From Glandiceps talaboti (taxonomy: Eukaryota; Hemichordata; Enteropneusta; Spengelidae), in contig NC_135552.1 of the NCBI RefSeq assembly GCF_964340395.1, forward strand, positions 24,859,681-24,923,680: DNA of 64,000 nt. The letters run 5' to 3'. A program made the position numbers and the translations under genes. A model generated the notes under the pieces. It had not been told where the DNA came from and made no database searches. It saw only the letters and a list, made by a program, of their open reading frames with translations. Positions 30,587-49,000 of the stretch are shown piece by piece; position 1 is the first letter of the stretch; every line of letters begins with the position of its first letter.

Positions 30587-33500
30587 CTATGGATGACAAA
30601 AAAGAAAGTGTGAATTGTAAACAAAACGTACTGGAATCTGTACAAAAGGTTTCATTTCTAGTAGTTAATAGATATCAAATAAGATGCGATGTTCACTCAC
30701 CATGAACTTGTACTGATTATTGCTAAAAACGTACATGATATGACTAAATTAGGTGATAAAATAGCACCTTGGTAACTTATACAACTGCCAAATCTTTTGA
30801 AGAAATCAAACTGCCCTTGACTTGTGTTCGGTCATTCTGGACATTTCCGGTAAGGTTTATTGTAAAATCTCTTGTGATATAATCACATTTACCATAATCT
30901 CTTCGTGTAGAGAAATACCAATACGTGTAAGATTTCACATTTGAGTAAATTGTAGGTGTTACTTAATTGTAATTGTGTATTAAAAAGTTTTTAACAGGAA
31001 TTAATAAACATGTACTATAGGCAGAAAAAGCCTAATTGGTCAGTTCCTTTAAAAGTACATGTACCTCATACTGAATCATGGGAATGTTCTAGTCCTCATC
31101 ATGTTAGTTCCTACAAAGAATAATAAGCTATCACAAAAAGAGTGGACGACATTCTTATTATTATGGTTCCACTCATAAGGTGGCTTTAGCAATATTGTTA
31201 TTGATACTAATGATGGCTTCCATACCCGAAAGATTTATATTCTTACATTCATTTCCCGAACAAAACGTAATCAATACCTTCAATAATATCAACTAACACA
31301 TGATGTTATCAGCGGAAAATACAAATTCGAGGCAACTTTGTTCTAGATATATAAGCTTATCTCCTATATGTGTTTTGTGAATAGTTGAAAGTTTCTTGAA
31401 ACACGATGAGAACATGCATTAGTCTCGTCATGAACGGATTTCATTGTCCCCTTGAGTTTACTACAAAATAATTGGTTACTTGGATAGAAGCGTTTTCCAG
31501 TAATGAAGTTGTAATCAGCCGTGTGCGGGGCCTAGTAAAAGTCCATTTGTACGATAATTAGACGTCCGGTTTGGCCGATCACCAGACAGTCGAATTTGCC
31601 TATGCTTTGTGGGAAAGTTGAAGGTAAATTTTCGGATCAAAGCTCGTACTATCAGCAAACGTGCACGTGTATTGCTATTCTCTAAATTAATTATTAGGCA
31701 GTGAACTATAGATTTGAATTGCATGTTATATTCATTTTGTAACAGAGGTGGTATTACGCTGAAACAGTTGTAGCTATTAAATTGGGAAAAGAACACTTAA
31801 ACGATGGTACATAACGTCATTCCGGATTGTTGAGAAATCACTAGTGCCAAGACGATCCTTCAAAAGACAATCTTATGGAGATGAAACTTGTTTTTTCTCC
31901 ATGTCTATGTCAAAGCACAGACCAGTGTGTTTTTATTTTTTAGAAATAATATCAAATTTATCCCCAATCTAAATTATATTTTTAAAGTACAGAGGTCACG
32001 TTTAAATTCCTTAACTTTGATATTAGTTAGGGAATGACAGCTATAAGAAGAAGATAGGTATTGTTAAACTAGAGTATATTTGTGACTTGAGATATACTAT
32101 AGTTTCCCATTAAGCTAATCAGACGCGATGGACGGAAATGTCTTTGCTACCCCAAGGCCTACAATGATTGAAAGTTTCTCGAATGACGAGTGACAGCGTA
32201 AATCACGGTCAACCTGTGATCGATTTTAACAAGATGTGGGAATTAGATGACATATTTGCTGATAAAAAATACTACCCACTGTAACAGTTGAGTATAGCTT
32301 TAACGAGAGTCGCTCCTGTAAATCTCTGAGTCTTACGTGCCAGCTAATCTATGTTATGATAAATGTATGGTATTTCTTGAAGGCGTGATTTGCCACAGGG
32401 ATACATGAAAATAACTTCATGCGTATTTGATGGCTATAACTTTCTCCAAATATAAATGTTCTGAACGATATGATATTCTTTATTCACCAAGACAAGTGAA
32501 AAACATCCTATGATAAATATTTAATTTCGCGGAATCTCTACAAACGTGGGTCTTCTGAGGTAAAATAAAAAAATACGTACGTAAACCGGAATTACTGAAC
32601 CATAGTATAATGTTTTAGGAATAGTTTTTGAAGCCAGATTAACAAATCGTAAAATCTGTCAACGTTAGCATGTTAGTTGAAAATAAATCTTACATCTATG
32701 GCACTGAATAAATACACAAGTCCAGAGGACATTACACATGTCTACAAGTGACAAAACATGAAAAGAGAAACATGAATCTACAATTATTAATAATTGATGT
32801 TAACAGCGGAGACGAAATAATGTAGGCGATATCTAGGATAATAAATCGTTGTCATAGTGAAAAACTAGGAAATTGAATATCTTAAATATTTTAAATATGT
32901 TATCAGTGTGACGAGATATTCGTTGCTTAAGAGTTGAAATTTCATCTAATAAACCAAAAGTCAAAGGTCAAAGAAGTCGTCAATTCAAATAGCAGTCATT
33001 GTAGGATCTATACTTTAAATTTACATTGTCTAATTACGAGATTTGATAATAATAAAACACATCTCGAAACCTGATTTCTTTCTTCCCCTTGTTCCTGTTA
33101 ACATACTATTAGAGAGTACGATTTAAAAGTTGTGTTTGTTAAGAGGGAAACAAATTGCAGTATTGGAGAATATGTTATTTTCCCAATTACAGCTTCGGTT
33201 TGTTTGTTCTTCGTCTGAAAAAAAATCAATCAAATTTCTGTATCAACAACCATGCGCAGATCATATTGGTTGTGAAATCATTTCAATGTTCGTACTCCAG
33301 TTGGGAACATAGATGAAATGTCCACCTTTATCCATTACAGACGTCGCATGTAGGATTTTAAGTGTCACCAAAGACGAAATCTACTCAAATAATATGTAAC
33401 AGTGAGTATTTACTGGACAGGTGTAAGCCAGAAAACGAGAGTATCAATGAATTCAGTAATTTGTAGTATCCAAGACTCGTATAAATAACTATTTCCTGTT

Positions 33501-34150
33501 GTTCATATATTATTATTCAGTCTGACAAAAAAGTACACGGGTGCCTCTCACTCTATTTCCTTCAAACGAAATATAAAATGTGTGTCAGAAATTAAGTTGA
33601 AATTGCATAAACCCTAAATAATGCACTTTTGTTATACATTTGAAATATCAATATGAGAATCAATAGACCTTTAACAGTATTTGTGATAAAATATTAGAGA
33701 TCTTATTAACCAACATTATAAGACACGTTTACACTTAGAGACATACTTGAATGTGTCGTACAACATAACACAGAAAAGCAAAATCAAATTAAATTCTATT
33801 TTCTTTCAGTTTCCTTTTTGTGGTTTACTATCACTCAATCACACTTCAGTTAAGGCAATGTTACTTCACATTAAATCACTACGTGTGGTAAATACTTAAC
33901 GTAATATTATAGTGAAAGATTGCTTACATTTAACTACAATTACTGTAGACTTATAAAATGACCAAATATATAGCTTATGTTGATAGCACTTTATATAAAA
34001 ATGGTGTATTAAGTGACGAATTGCAAATGGCGTCATTTTGAGTTATTTAGTATTACAGTACTATATGCTTTTAAAAATGATTCTACTTTTAATTAGAGTG
34101 GATGTAGAGTTCTCGATAACCAAGTCACCGTCTTTTTTCACTCATATTGA
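30587..34150. other. Upstream of gene B exon 1: intron or flank
   Basis: No exon could be supported. A donor-like GTGAGT near 30693 (minus strand) follows a short open stretch, but its phase does not fit gene B exon 1. Confidence 0.45.
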
Positions 34151-34340
34151 ACACATATTGCCTGGCCATGAGGGCTATAGCACCCGTTTATTACACCCGA
34201 GGGACTGTGAGTTACCAGAATCACATGCTATTTCCCGAGGCCAAAGGCCGAGGGAAATAGCATGTGATTCTGGTAACTCACAGTCACGAGGGGGTAATGA
34301 ACGGGTGCTATAGCCCGAATATAGGCCAGGCAATAAGTGT
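34151..34340. mobile_element. Fold-back (MITE-like) element, near-perfect ~190-bp palindrome
   Basis: Two arms of about 90 bp meet at GGCCAAAGGCC (34239-34249). The arms share ATTGCCTGGCC, GGCTATAGCACCCG, GACTGTGAGTTACCAG and AATCACATGCTATTTCCC in inverted order, with few mismatches. There is no coding capacity, and I could not fix a target-site duplication. Confidence 0.85.
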
Positions 34341-34542
34341 TTTATAATATACCTCATGCTGTGAACTCGCGGTGGCAGACGACATCGTCAGAAGCTGCCA
34401 TTTTGACCTGCTGTGAACGCGCGGTGGTCACGTGACCATGTAAAAGTTGATGGAACTATTTCCCTAGTGAAATAGTCATTCTATTTTCCTATCACGTGAC
34501 TGATTCTAGCGAATCATGGCACAGCATTATCACTAGGTATAT

Positions 34543-34643
<101 letters not shown>

Positions 34644-35119
34644 TTGGTCAACGAGACTTAAGAAAATTATGAATAACATAAGCAGTCTTACTTGTATCAT
34701 TTTAAGTTTTGATAGCATTTGAAATAATGGCACGATTGCAAAGCCGTACTCACGATTGCAAAGCTGTACTCAATAGTTCCCTGTTTATCGATAAACAGAC
34801 GTGTTATAAAAAAAAGAGAAAATTACGTCCCGATTGGTTTTAATATCTAAAAGCAATTATGTAAATAATTTAATAAGGCAAAGGGCAGAGAACTAGGAAC
34901 AAGCCTAGGCAGGTTAATGCTTAGATAACAGTGCCGACAGACTGACCTAATCTACCTTTGTTGTGAGGATTATTAGAGAGGTTTATAGGATCAGAGTACC
35001 AGATGAGCAGATTACATTATTAGGTGCTGATCACACAGAAAAGTTAAGCTTCTAGCTGACATTTAAGACATGGTTATTAAGTCCTGATCTTATATTTGGG
35101 TATTGCAGTCATCGGGGGG

Positions 35120-35120
<1 letters not shown>

Positions 35121-35210
<90 letters not shown>

Positions 35211-35223
35211 AGAGAGAGAGAGG

Positions 35224-35267
<44 letters not shown>

Positions 35268-35281
35268 TACAGACAGACAGA
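35121..35281. repeat. (GA)n followed by (GACA)n
   Basis: A GA tract with GGGA interruptions passes into about 15 GACA units. The Arg/Glu and Asp/Arg/Gln/Thr frames across it are artefacts. Confidence 0.96.
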
Positions 35282-39371
<4,090 letters not shown>

Positions 39372-41629
39372 ATGCCATAACTAGTAGTAGCATTCGATTT
39401 GCTGTTTGCAATATCCTTGTATGACCACTAGTTTCCGGCTGACTGGAGAAAACTATTAGCTGCCAGTATAATTGTACTGTATATGCTTTCCAAATTGTTA
39501 AAACCATGAAAGCACGTAACGGATTATATAAACATTTGACGTTGTCGAAGAGAACAAATCTAAATAGTTACTTGGGCACTGTTACTCGTCTGTTGTCAGT
39601 ACCTACTCCAGGCCTCAATAATAGTAATGATGTATATCTCATGAAAGTGGACAAATAAGTATATATATATATATATAAAATTATGTATCCAGTCTTCCAT
39701 TTAGAACAACGCGGCTTGGTGAACATTTGACTTACTGAACCATAAGAGCTGTAACATGGGACTTAACCATCAAACGTATCCACACGTTCGTGTCTGTTTA
39801 AACATGTTTGGAAAATGGAAACAAACTTGTAACATTCGCGATCGTGTTTGATGATCCAATGAAATAAAGTACCAGAAGCATCAGAACACCTGCTTTCACA
39901 TAATAAAATCTATTACAATTCATTTATTATTAAGAAATTGCAATAAATTGTCCTTGAGTGTTGCCATAAATTTAATGGAATATGAAAAATAAATCAGTAT
40001 TTAGACAATGAAGTATCTTTATGGATTTCGAATAAAGTGCGTACATTGTCCATCAAGGTAACTACCCAGACTAAGGTAACAATACTTTCATCGCCCTAGG
40101 TGGTACGCTTTTAACGATCATAGGTTAATAAGGAATTGGCGTTCTCCGTACCCATCTTCGAGTGTGCAGAGATTGATTTGGAAGCTCCAGGTAAAAATCT
40201 AATCTTCTTGCAGATATCTCTAGAATTAGATTTAGGACAGGTTAATGAAAGAGAACCGCTTCATCATCAAATATCGTTGATTTTAGATGACGTTAATTTA
40301 TTGCCATTAGTAGTTAACCTCAAACATATCCTTGAAAGCGAATACACAGCTTGAGTTAAGCATCAGCGACTCATGAACACAAGCACTGACAAGACTACGT
40401 ACTATGAGTGACATATCAACACGTTATTAGAAATAAACTTACACCCATTTCCTTACCATTTCTATAGATATTTCGAAGAATTCACCTCATCCATTTACAT
40501 TTGTAAAATGCACATTGTCATGTATTGACCAAACAGGTTTGGTTATACATCATATTTCCAATGCAATATTTACTCAATGGCACAATGTATGAAAACCTGC
40601 ATAAAATGCAACATCACTACCTTGCACCTTAATATGTGAAAAAAACACATTTAATAATCTAACTACATGAATATGAATTTGACAGCTTTTAAAATACTCT
40701 GTAAATGTCTACAGGTGAGATAAAGTGCAGTCCTGGTGAATATTAAATTTACTAATTGCCTGCTTGTATTGGTGTACATTCAATGTGTTGATCTGATCAT
40801 GAAGCACTTTTTCTTTTTGCTCGCCCAGAAACATTGTTGTAAGGATTAGTTAACACAGGCCTTAACGATATATACACTTAACAATTAAGTGACTGATCAT
40901 GTAAATCATAAAAAAAAGTAATTTTCCAGAGCTAACGATACAGTTGGGCTTACAATTACTTTTGCTAAAAAACACACTTTCCAATAAACACATACACGTG
41001 CGTACCTGTCTATCTATTATCGGCTTCCATATATAAAGCTCTATAACTTTCCCAAACTGCAGTAACTGTTTACCTAGTAATCAACCCTCAAGCATTGAGC
41101 ACTAAAAATGTATTTTGTATCGCACCATTAATTGGGATTTGAATTACAGGTTTTACTTGATTGGCCGATCCTTTTAATTAAAAGCTGTTTTCTCCCATGT
41201 GCACTATTCATCGCCAAATCAGCGACAAGAATCTCTGGTTTATAAATGGCAAGACTGATTTACTCAGTCATGATACAAAATCAGCAATTCGTTGCCATGG
41301 TAACTGGTATAAATTGACAATTTGATGCTAGAAATATATCTAGGTACAACTACATCTCATATATAACATAGGAATTACTCCATGCCGTGTAATGAATATG
41401 TATCAAAGCCGAATCGCATGAAATTTCATTAGATTTTTGATTAATCATTCAATATTGACTAACGTGGTACGTTCAAACATTCGTCTTCTTAACGTACAAT
41501 GTAATATCAACCTTGAAATGATAGATAGAACATGTGTAATTGGCGAATATAATACCAGGTAAACCAACTTGTGAAGATCAGATCTTTGAATTACCTGTAA
41601 ATAAAATGAGATGTGTACCATTGAATTAA

Positions 41630-41635
41630 CGTTGC

Positions 41636-41708
<73 letters not shown>
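41630..41708. repeat. (GTT)n microsatellite
   Basis: About 25 GTT triplets, starting after one GCT. Confidence 0.97.
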
Positions 41709-41709
<1 letters not shown>

Positions 41710-41886
41710 GAGACTTTGCAAAGATATGAAAAGACATCAACCTACACTTCTGGATTATTTTTTCTTTAAACAAATAACACATGACAATGATGTATAGGCA
41801 CAAACAGCTGCTTAGAAACACAGAGAACACCCTACGTCTGCTGTCTGTCCCCTCCTCTCTGTCACTGTCTCTTTGTCTCTCTACTA

Positions 41887-41894
41887 TCTCTCTC

Positions 41895-41966
<72 letters not shown>
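41887..41966. repeat. (TC)n microsatellite
   Basis: About 33 pure TC units after a degenerate TCTCTAC lead-in. Confidence 0.97.
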
Positions 41967-41969
<3 letters not shown>

Positions 41970-43950
41970 TGTAATTTCGTGTGGACAAGTCAGATGCACT
42001 ATTCGTAAAATCAGTATTTTTAAAAAAGGTCAGTGCTTTTTCAACAATCGCCAAGGCAAACCCTGAAGATTCATGAACTATGTACACTCTACCTCTTCAA
42101 GAACCTCACTTTATACACTTAATTATACCATTGAAAGTTTATATGTATATTGAAAAATCATGCAAAATAACAGACCATTGAAATTAGATGTTGAGTTGTG
42201 AGACTGGCGTAATGAATCGTTTTCGTTACCATAGATACGACTAGCCAGAGTGGCTATTTATAACAATGCACCCTTCGAAAAGTATGATTATTGAATATAG
42301 CATTTTGTAAATAACAGCCTTGCATGGCTGACTCACATACACAAATGACTGAAATATTATTAATATAAAATTATTCAGCTATGTTTAATAACTTCTTTTA
42401 ATTGACACTAATGAACGTGAGTATGTTCAATCATAGTTCTAAACTGAGGCCTTAATTATCGTTCATCTCGGTATAGTAACTAACACTATTGTTTGTTTCT
42501 AATCAAGAATCATTACACACCTACACATATGTACACCATGTCAAACATTTCACAATAAGAAAGTTTGATATAAACAGTACGTTCAATGTACGTACTTCGA
42601 AGTTTTGAAATCCAATGTCCAGAAGTACATATGATTTACATTAAAAGATGTGAATAATTGCAATTTTTGGGTTAATCTTAGGGGAGATATCTCTTGGGGT
42701 GTTTGTTCGCCCATCTCTATTAAGATCGATGTTGGGTGTATTTCAATACCGAGAATACCATTTGATATTTTGAAGGAGTAAAGATGCCTTGGGACGTTTA
42801 ATTTCCGTTGAAGGCAATCCTCGGCGACGACAATGGATAATAGGTATTCGATCCTCGCGGCACAAGCATTCCCCGTCCGAACAACGGCTATACATGAACG
42901 TCGTAAAATCATAATCTTTTCGTGTGATCAGGTTAAACTCTTATAACTTCAGCGAACGAGCATCTAGAATCCAATTAATGCTATACCCTCCCGATATCAA
43001 TACAATTCATTTGCCTGTAGGTACAAAGGCTGCTCAGATAAACAAACGTTGTATAAATTTCTACTGACATCTAATATCTGTTATGTAAATTGGATTTGAA
43101 GGGTTTGTTCAAAGATACTTTTCATCAGCGAAGCATTCACTTGTGTTATTAATCTGAGAGTAAAAGGGTTAGCTTTAGCATTATTAAATGATTACTATTC
43201 TTAGGTAGATATTCCTATTGCCTTCAGGGGATTCTCATTCATTCGTTGCAATAGCCAGTCATGATCGACATAGTATTTGTATAGCTATTATAACGTTTTA
43301 ATTGACTTGGTCTCATTAATGTAATCCCTGTATTGTCCAAAGACGAGCATTTATAAACATCATATAAAGTGCACTTTGAGGCGAGGGTCGACAATAAATC
43401 AAATCAGAATGAGACCTTTAGCAGAGTTATGCTACAGATAACGAGAATGACAACAGAGGGTTTGTAATAAGCATCAACGTTCTGAATATTAAAAAACACG
43501 AACACAAATCAATGGCACGAATAAAGAACCTGATGTAGATACTACTCACAGTAGCGGTTACTATCGATCATATAAGATAGACTTTGTATTGTACAATTAA
43601 TGTATGTAAATTGAAGAATTTCTCGGATGAAGGTGACCATCACGAAAATATCACGAACAAACTTCCATCATTTCAGCTTCATGATATTCCTTCTGTCAAG
43701 GTGGCATTATTAGTTTATACGTTCAAAAATACAGAATCGAGTTTAGTTAACAATAGAAAATGTAGTTGCATCAACGCAACAAAAGCTTTAGTTTTTAGTT
43801 GCCTTTGCATGAGCTAAATGGTAAATAATAATAAATGAGGGCGTATATATTCTGTTCAGTTTTTAATCAATCAATCAATTGTTAAATAAATATAACAAAA
43901 TATACCTCACAAACTCGAATTTAAACATAATCCGTGAAAGTTAGATTTGT
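41967..43950. other. Non-coding stretch
   Basis: I see no supported feature. Reading frames here are short and lack recognisable domains. Confidence 0.45.
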
Positions 43951-44029
<79 letters not shown>

Positions 44030-44051
44030 TGATGATGATGATGATGATGAT
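43951..44051. repeat. (CAA)n-(CGA)n-(TGA)n compound microsatellite
   Basis: Three triplet tracts in sequence, each one base away from its neighbour. The minus-strand Ser and Leu runs are artefacts. Confidence 0.95.
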
Positions 44052-45224
44052 TTTATAATTATGTGACATGAAGTGACCTGAAATTGCAGATGCGTAGATG
44101 ACATAATATTTTAGGTCTGCAATACGTATAAATCTAGATTAATCCTATCAAACGATAAAACGTGTGATTAATATCAATTTTCTAATATTACCTTGTGTTG
44201 TGATTTGTGTTTCAATCAATTCGTTGGTTGGATTGACTAAATATTGCTAGGTTTCCTTAAACAGCATGTGTTTATTCAATCTAATTACCCCCTCACTATT
44301 TCTTTGCTATACGACAACAGAACTGCAGACAATCAATCACGATCGGAGTCTCCACTAAGCGCAGTTGTATATCTTTGTCTGAAAAACCAGAGTGTATTGA
44401 GATGAATATGAAGATGAACCGCGTGTTTTCAATCGAAGTCTGTTTTAAAATATATAGTCACCCGTCTATATCTATTCCCATTGTTAAATCACTACCAGTC
44501 TGGTTAATGTATCGGTTTAAATATATGTATTATCGTCTTGGGAGTGTAGCCCGGATGAATATTTTACTTATACTTTACAAACATCCCAGTGCTATACTTC
44601 AACTCGTTCTAATTTTCCGACTCTTCGCATTTTGCACAGGTGTTCTGTCGTTAGTGATTCAGATAAGAAGATGAATGATAACCAGTGGTTATTGGATACA
44701 TCACTTCTCTAATATCGTCTACATAGATTCCAATACAACCCGATAAAGTCGGTTTAAATTCAATGCTTCATGTCAAATAGACAAGGATATTACAATAGTT
44801 TTCCTTTCTAAGTGAAAGTCTTCTCATATGGTAATACGTACATTAAAATGTTTGGTCATAATTGTCTTTGAGAGATCGATAATATCGCTGTAATTTAATC
44901 ATATCTTTATTTCAAAATCTCATTCCCTTTAGTCCTTTTCTACAGAAGAAACCAGTGTTTGTAAATGCATTTATATTTTGGATTTGAAGGAAAGAGTGTC
45001 GACTTACATAGAATATCCCGATAATAATCACTGTCACATATACACAAAGGACACAATCGTTTCTGACAGAGGTATTCATTCATTATCACAACTTTTAACC
45101 CGGCAGTAGGATAGCCAGTTACTTTGTTTTCAGAGAACTGCATTAAACATATAAAACAAACATTTATCAAAATGTTTTGGTTTATCTCAATCCACAACAG
45201 AAGATTGTTGGTGTGATGATTGTG

Positions 45225-45575
45225 GAGTCATGATGGGTGAATGGTTAGCGTGACCGGCTTGGAATCTACAGGTTGCAGGTTCGAGCCCTGTCGATGCCTG
45301 CTGTTTGTTTCTGAGTGGTTAAAGTCCTTGGGCAAGATTTGAACCACCACTGTGCCTCAGTTAACCCAGCTGTATAATTGGGGACCTGGTAGGATGTAGG
45401 TTGCAATGTGAAGGCTTTAATCCTGTATGCGCTGAAATGGCTCCCGGGGAGTTGAGGAAAGACTAAAGGGCCGTTGTGCTGTTCTGATCTGAGCCAGGGG
45501 TAATAATTGTAAAGCGCTTTGAGCACGGTGTGGGAAAGTGCTATATAAGAACCCAACATTATTATTATTATTATT
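45225..45575 (+). mobile_element. tRNA-derived SINE
   Basis: The head looks like a tRNA, with an A-box-like TGGGTGAATGGTTAGCG (about 45234-45250) and a B box GGTTCGAGCCC (45278-45288). A non-tRNA body follows (TTAAAGTCCTTGGGCAAGAT, GCCTCAGTTAACCCAGCTG). The tail contains GTAAAGCGCTTTGAGCAC and GTGCTATATAAGAACC, then (ATT)n. Such KGCGCTTTGAG...GCTATATAA tails are shared with LINE partners in many metazoan SINEs (family knowledge). The minus-strand frame ending RARTCNL is the usual artefact of the B box. Confidence 0.85.
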
Positions 45576-46865
45576 GTCGATACGAATGCTAAAACATTAG
45601 GTTGGTGTTATTCCGTAAACATTGACATTAATAGACCATCAGCTACTGTAACACTGCAAGTAGTTGGGACTTTGACAAACACAACGTTTACATTACGTGC
45701 CAGAGCTTTGCATTTTCACTATTATATTGAAGCATTTAGTTACACTTTGGAGTACAACCAATCTGATATATCTTGAGTAGGCTAAAACGTAGGTCAAGAA
45801 CAATCTGCGAGTACTCGTCAACATAATGATTATTTTCGTAAGTTGTTTTTGCTCTAAGATCCAAAGACCAATTTGCTTACTCATCCAGGTCTTGTATATG
45901 CCTACGACGTTCAACGGGACAACGGATAACACATCATACCCTCTTTCGTTAAACTAAAATTTAATATTTCATAATGCTCAAGCAAGCTTTCGGCAATTGG
46001 ACGTTCAACATTTCTTATTTCACATTTCCACATAAGATTCACCAAACAATAATTAAGATTAGTTCTTAGAAAGATATTTCAAGCTAAATTGTTTTGTGTT
46101 TAACTTATTATTTCGGGGTTTTTTATAAATGCTAAATGATATTGTTGCTACATATCCAACTGTCTCCTATTGAGATGGAATATTATACCTGCATATAAAA
46201 CAAAGACGTAGTTGTCAACTAAACCTGATCACATCAGGGTCTAACTCTGCATGTTTCACACGTTTTTCGTATATATATAGTACTGTCAACTCCGTCTATA
46301 AAAATCATTGATACTCTGTTTATGTAAGGTAAATCCTTTTTATGAACCCACAAAGCAGTATGTACCGGATGTGTTAAAACTTTTCACAGCTTTTCACAGC
46401 CTTGTTACATACACAACGAGTCGCTTTTATCACAATGAAATATGGTGTGATTAAAAATAAACACCACTTTCAAACAACGCCTGTTGTGTAGGATAATGTT
46501 TTACGTCGTGGCTTGTTGAGCTTTTGTTCCCTTTAATCTAGCCTATCGACTTACGATATTAAGTATACAACTACTTTTGTTGTTATCATTGTATAGTTAA
46601 GAGAAATATTTCCATGGTAGTACCGACAAATAGCATCTGTCTCCAACTTCGGAATGAATGTTTATCTTAAACCGGAATAAGCAAGTAAATCGACAAATGG
46701 CCGTCATGGTGGCCACCTGAAATAGATATCAGCATCCGGAATTTAACACAAAAAGGGTCATTGAAACGTTTAGGTATGCAAAGCTTAAAACTTTAAACGA
46801 CCTTCGAAAATTCTCTTTTTATATACTGATGATTTTAGTGAAGTTTAATTTAGTCATATATAATC

Positions 46866-46867
<2 letters not shown>

Positions 46868-46940
<73 letters not shown>
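46868..46940. repeat. (AT)n microsatellite
   Basis: Pure AT tract abutting the repeat-like unit that starts at 46941. Confidence 0.97.
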
Positions 46941-46941
<1 letters not shown>

Positions 46942-47160
46942 ACAACTCTGAGTTGTCTGATGATCGCACTATGCGCGAAACTCCGAGTTACAACCAAGAA
47001 AGAGTTCCAGAACTATCAAAACTATTGCGCTCTGCCACTGCCGTATAGAGCACTGTCTTAGCAGATTGATACTCACCGAGTATCAATATATATGTGTGCG
47101 TGTGTGTATATATATATATTCCAAGCGTGCCTGTAAGAAGTACCATCGATGTTAATGGCG
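46941..47160. repeat. Possible short interspersed repeat joined to (AT)n
   Basis: It begins with the small palindrome GACAACTCTGAGTTGTC. GCGCGAAACTCCGAGTT and CTCTGCCACTGCCGTATAGA follow, then the hairpin TTGATACTCACCGAGTATCAA, and it closes with a second TA/TG microsatellite (47094-47120). Microsatellite borders on both sides and internal hairpins suggest a mobile repeat. Family unknown. Confidence 0.4.
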
Positions 47161-48096
47161 AATTAAACTTGTACTACTGTACACTGTTTGCACTATTTCA
47201 TATGCACTATTGGATTTCACACTTTGGCATGTGTATACTAGTATATAGTTAATGCAAACTGATCCAAGCACTTGGAAGCAGTTCTCTAATATAAAGTAAA
47301 TTTGCCTACAGCTATATATTGTGAAGTTGGTGAACTCTTGGGGCGGCTCTTAAGACTTAAAAATAGTGATTATAGTCGTATTGTATGAAATGGAAGGGGT
47401 TTCAATATAGAGCATCATTAGCACAACTTGTTTTGTAGCGTAATGGACAAGTTGAGAGGATTTCCCGCAATTTACCGTATTGCCAAAGTATATTCTTTCA
47501 GTAGGAGATTAGGTGTGCCATTAATGGTTACACAGTAAGTATATCAATTAGATAGGTGTAATGGACAAAGAATTTCTATTTTGTAATTGAAATGCTAACA
47601 TTACTGGACTGGATCAAAGCTTCCGACATCTTGACTATCCTATGATGTTTATTTTTTCCTCTATTTTTGAGACATGTAAATAGCTACTTGGTGGGGTGTT
47701 TCGGAGAATCTACATTATTGCAATTTTTTTTGTTTTACAAAGTTGTTGTTTGAGACATTCCTGATAGCAAGTCCACTGATATATTTCACATCTAGATATA
47801 TTCTTTGCTTAAACCTTCCACAGCCATGTTCAATTTCTTCATAGAACCTTTTTATGGGGAACATTGACGATGTATACGATACAACAAGCGACCTAGCGGT
47901 CGAAATAGTTCCGCTGTTATTTTATTTTTGTTACATAAATGGTACAGAAGATGGACAAAGTGAACCTCAAATGTTGTATTAGGTGAGCTTTTTCTAGAAA
48001 CAGTTCAAACTATGCTACAATTAAGAATAACCATACTAGTTCGACATTCATGGTTAATATCACCTATAATAAAATTAGACAAAAACATACCTACAA

Positions 48097-48200
<104 letters not shown>

Positions 48201-48396
48201 CCCATGACAATTAGCTTATGGTCTCAAAAGGTAATGTCTTAATTCTATGAAAATTGTTCACTTCTATGGTTGTCGTTCTATATGGTGGAATATATTTTTT
48301 TCGGCCAATGGAGTGTCCCTGATGACACATTGCCAGAAAACTAGTGCCAATGGTATAGTAGCACAACTGTAAAGTTTGTGATACTTTACAAACAAT

Positions 48397-49000
48397 GTTT
48401 ATCCACATGCCAATATATCCTTGTTGTTACTCATGCAATATGCACATCATTTTAGTGTTGCTATGTGCACTTTCAGGTGACTATATATCATTTTTTAAAT
48501 GTTTATCTACTTGCCTAGCTACCCCTGTAGTCATATACACCATCATTTGGTTCTTGCAATGGGCATGGTCTTTTTGCTAGCTATAGGTAGACATGTATTT
48601 GCTATCTTGGATATATATCCACTTGTGTAACCAATCTTGTTGTTATCTTTGCAACATACACGACAATTTGGCTGTTGCTGTGGGCGTGGTATTGTTGCTA
48701 GGCTAACATTGGATCATTCCTGAAAATATTTATCGGCATGCCTACCCAACCCATGTTTATATCTTTGCAAGTACATCATCATTTGACTGTTGTTGTGGGC
48801 GTGTTCACGTTGCTAGATACTTTTACATTTTTGAATGTTTATTTACTTGCCTACCAATCCCTGTATGTATTCTTGCAATATGCATCATCACTGGACGGTT
48901 TCTATACATTTTTGAATTTATTCACTTGCCCACCCAGCAATTTTATCATATTTGCAATATGTACCACCACTTGGCTGTTGCTATGGGGATGGTTTTGTTC
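48397..49000. repeat. Degenerate ~80-118-bp tandem repeat (about six units)
   Basis: Each unit carries GTTTATCCACTTGCC-like sequence, then TCTTGCAATATGCATCATCA and TTTGGCTGTTGCTGTGGGCG-like blocks, and TTGCTAG. Landmarks fall near 48437, 48533, 48650, 48766, 48876 and 48955. The plus-strand frames at 48395-48580 and 48738-49052 are by-products. Confidence 0.8.
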
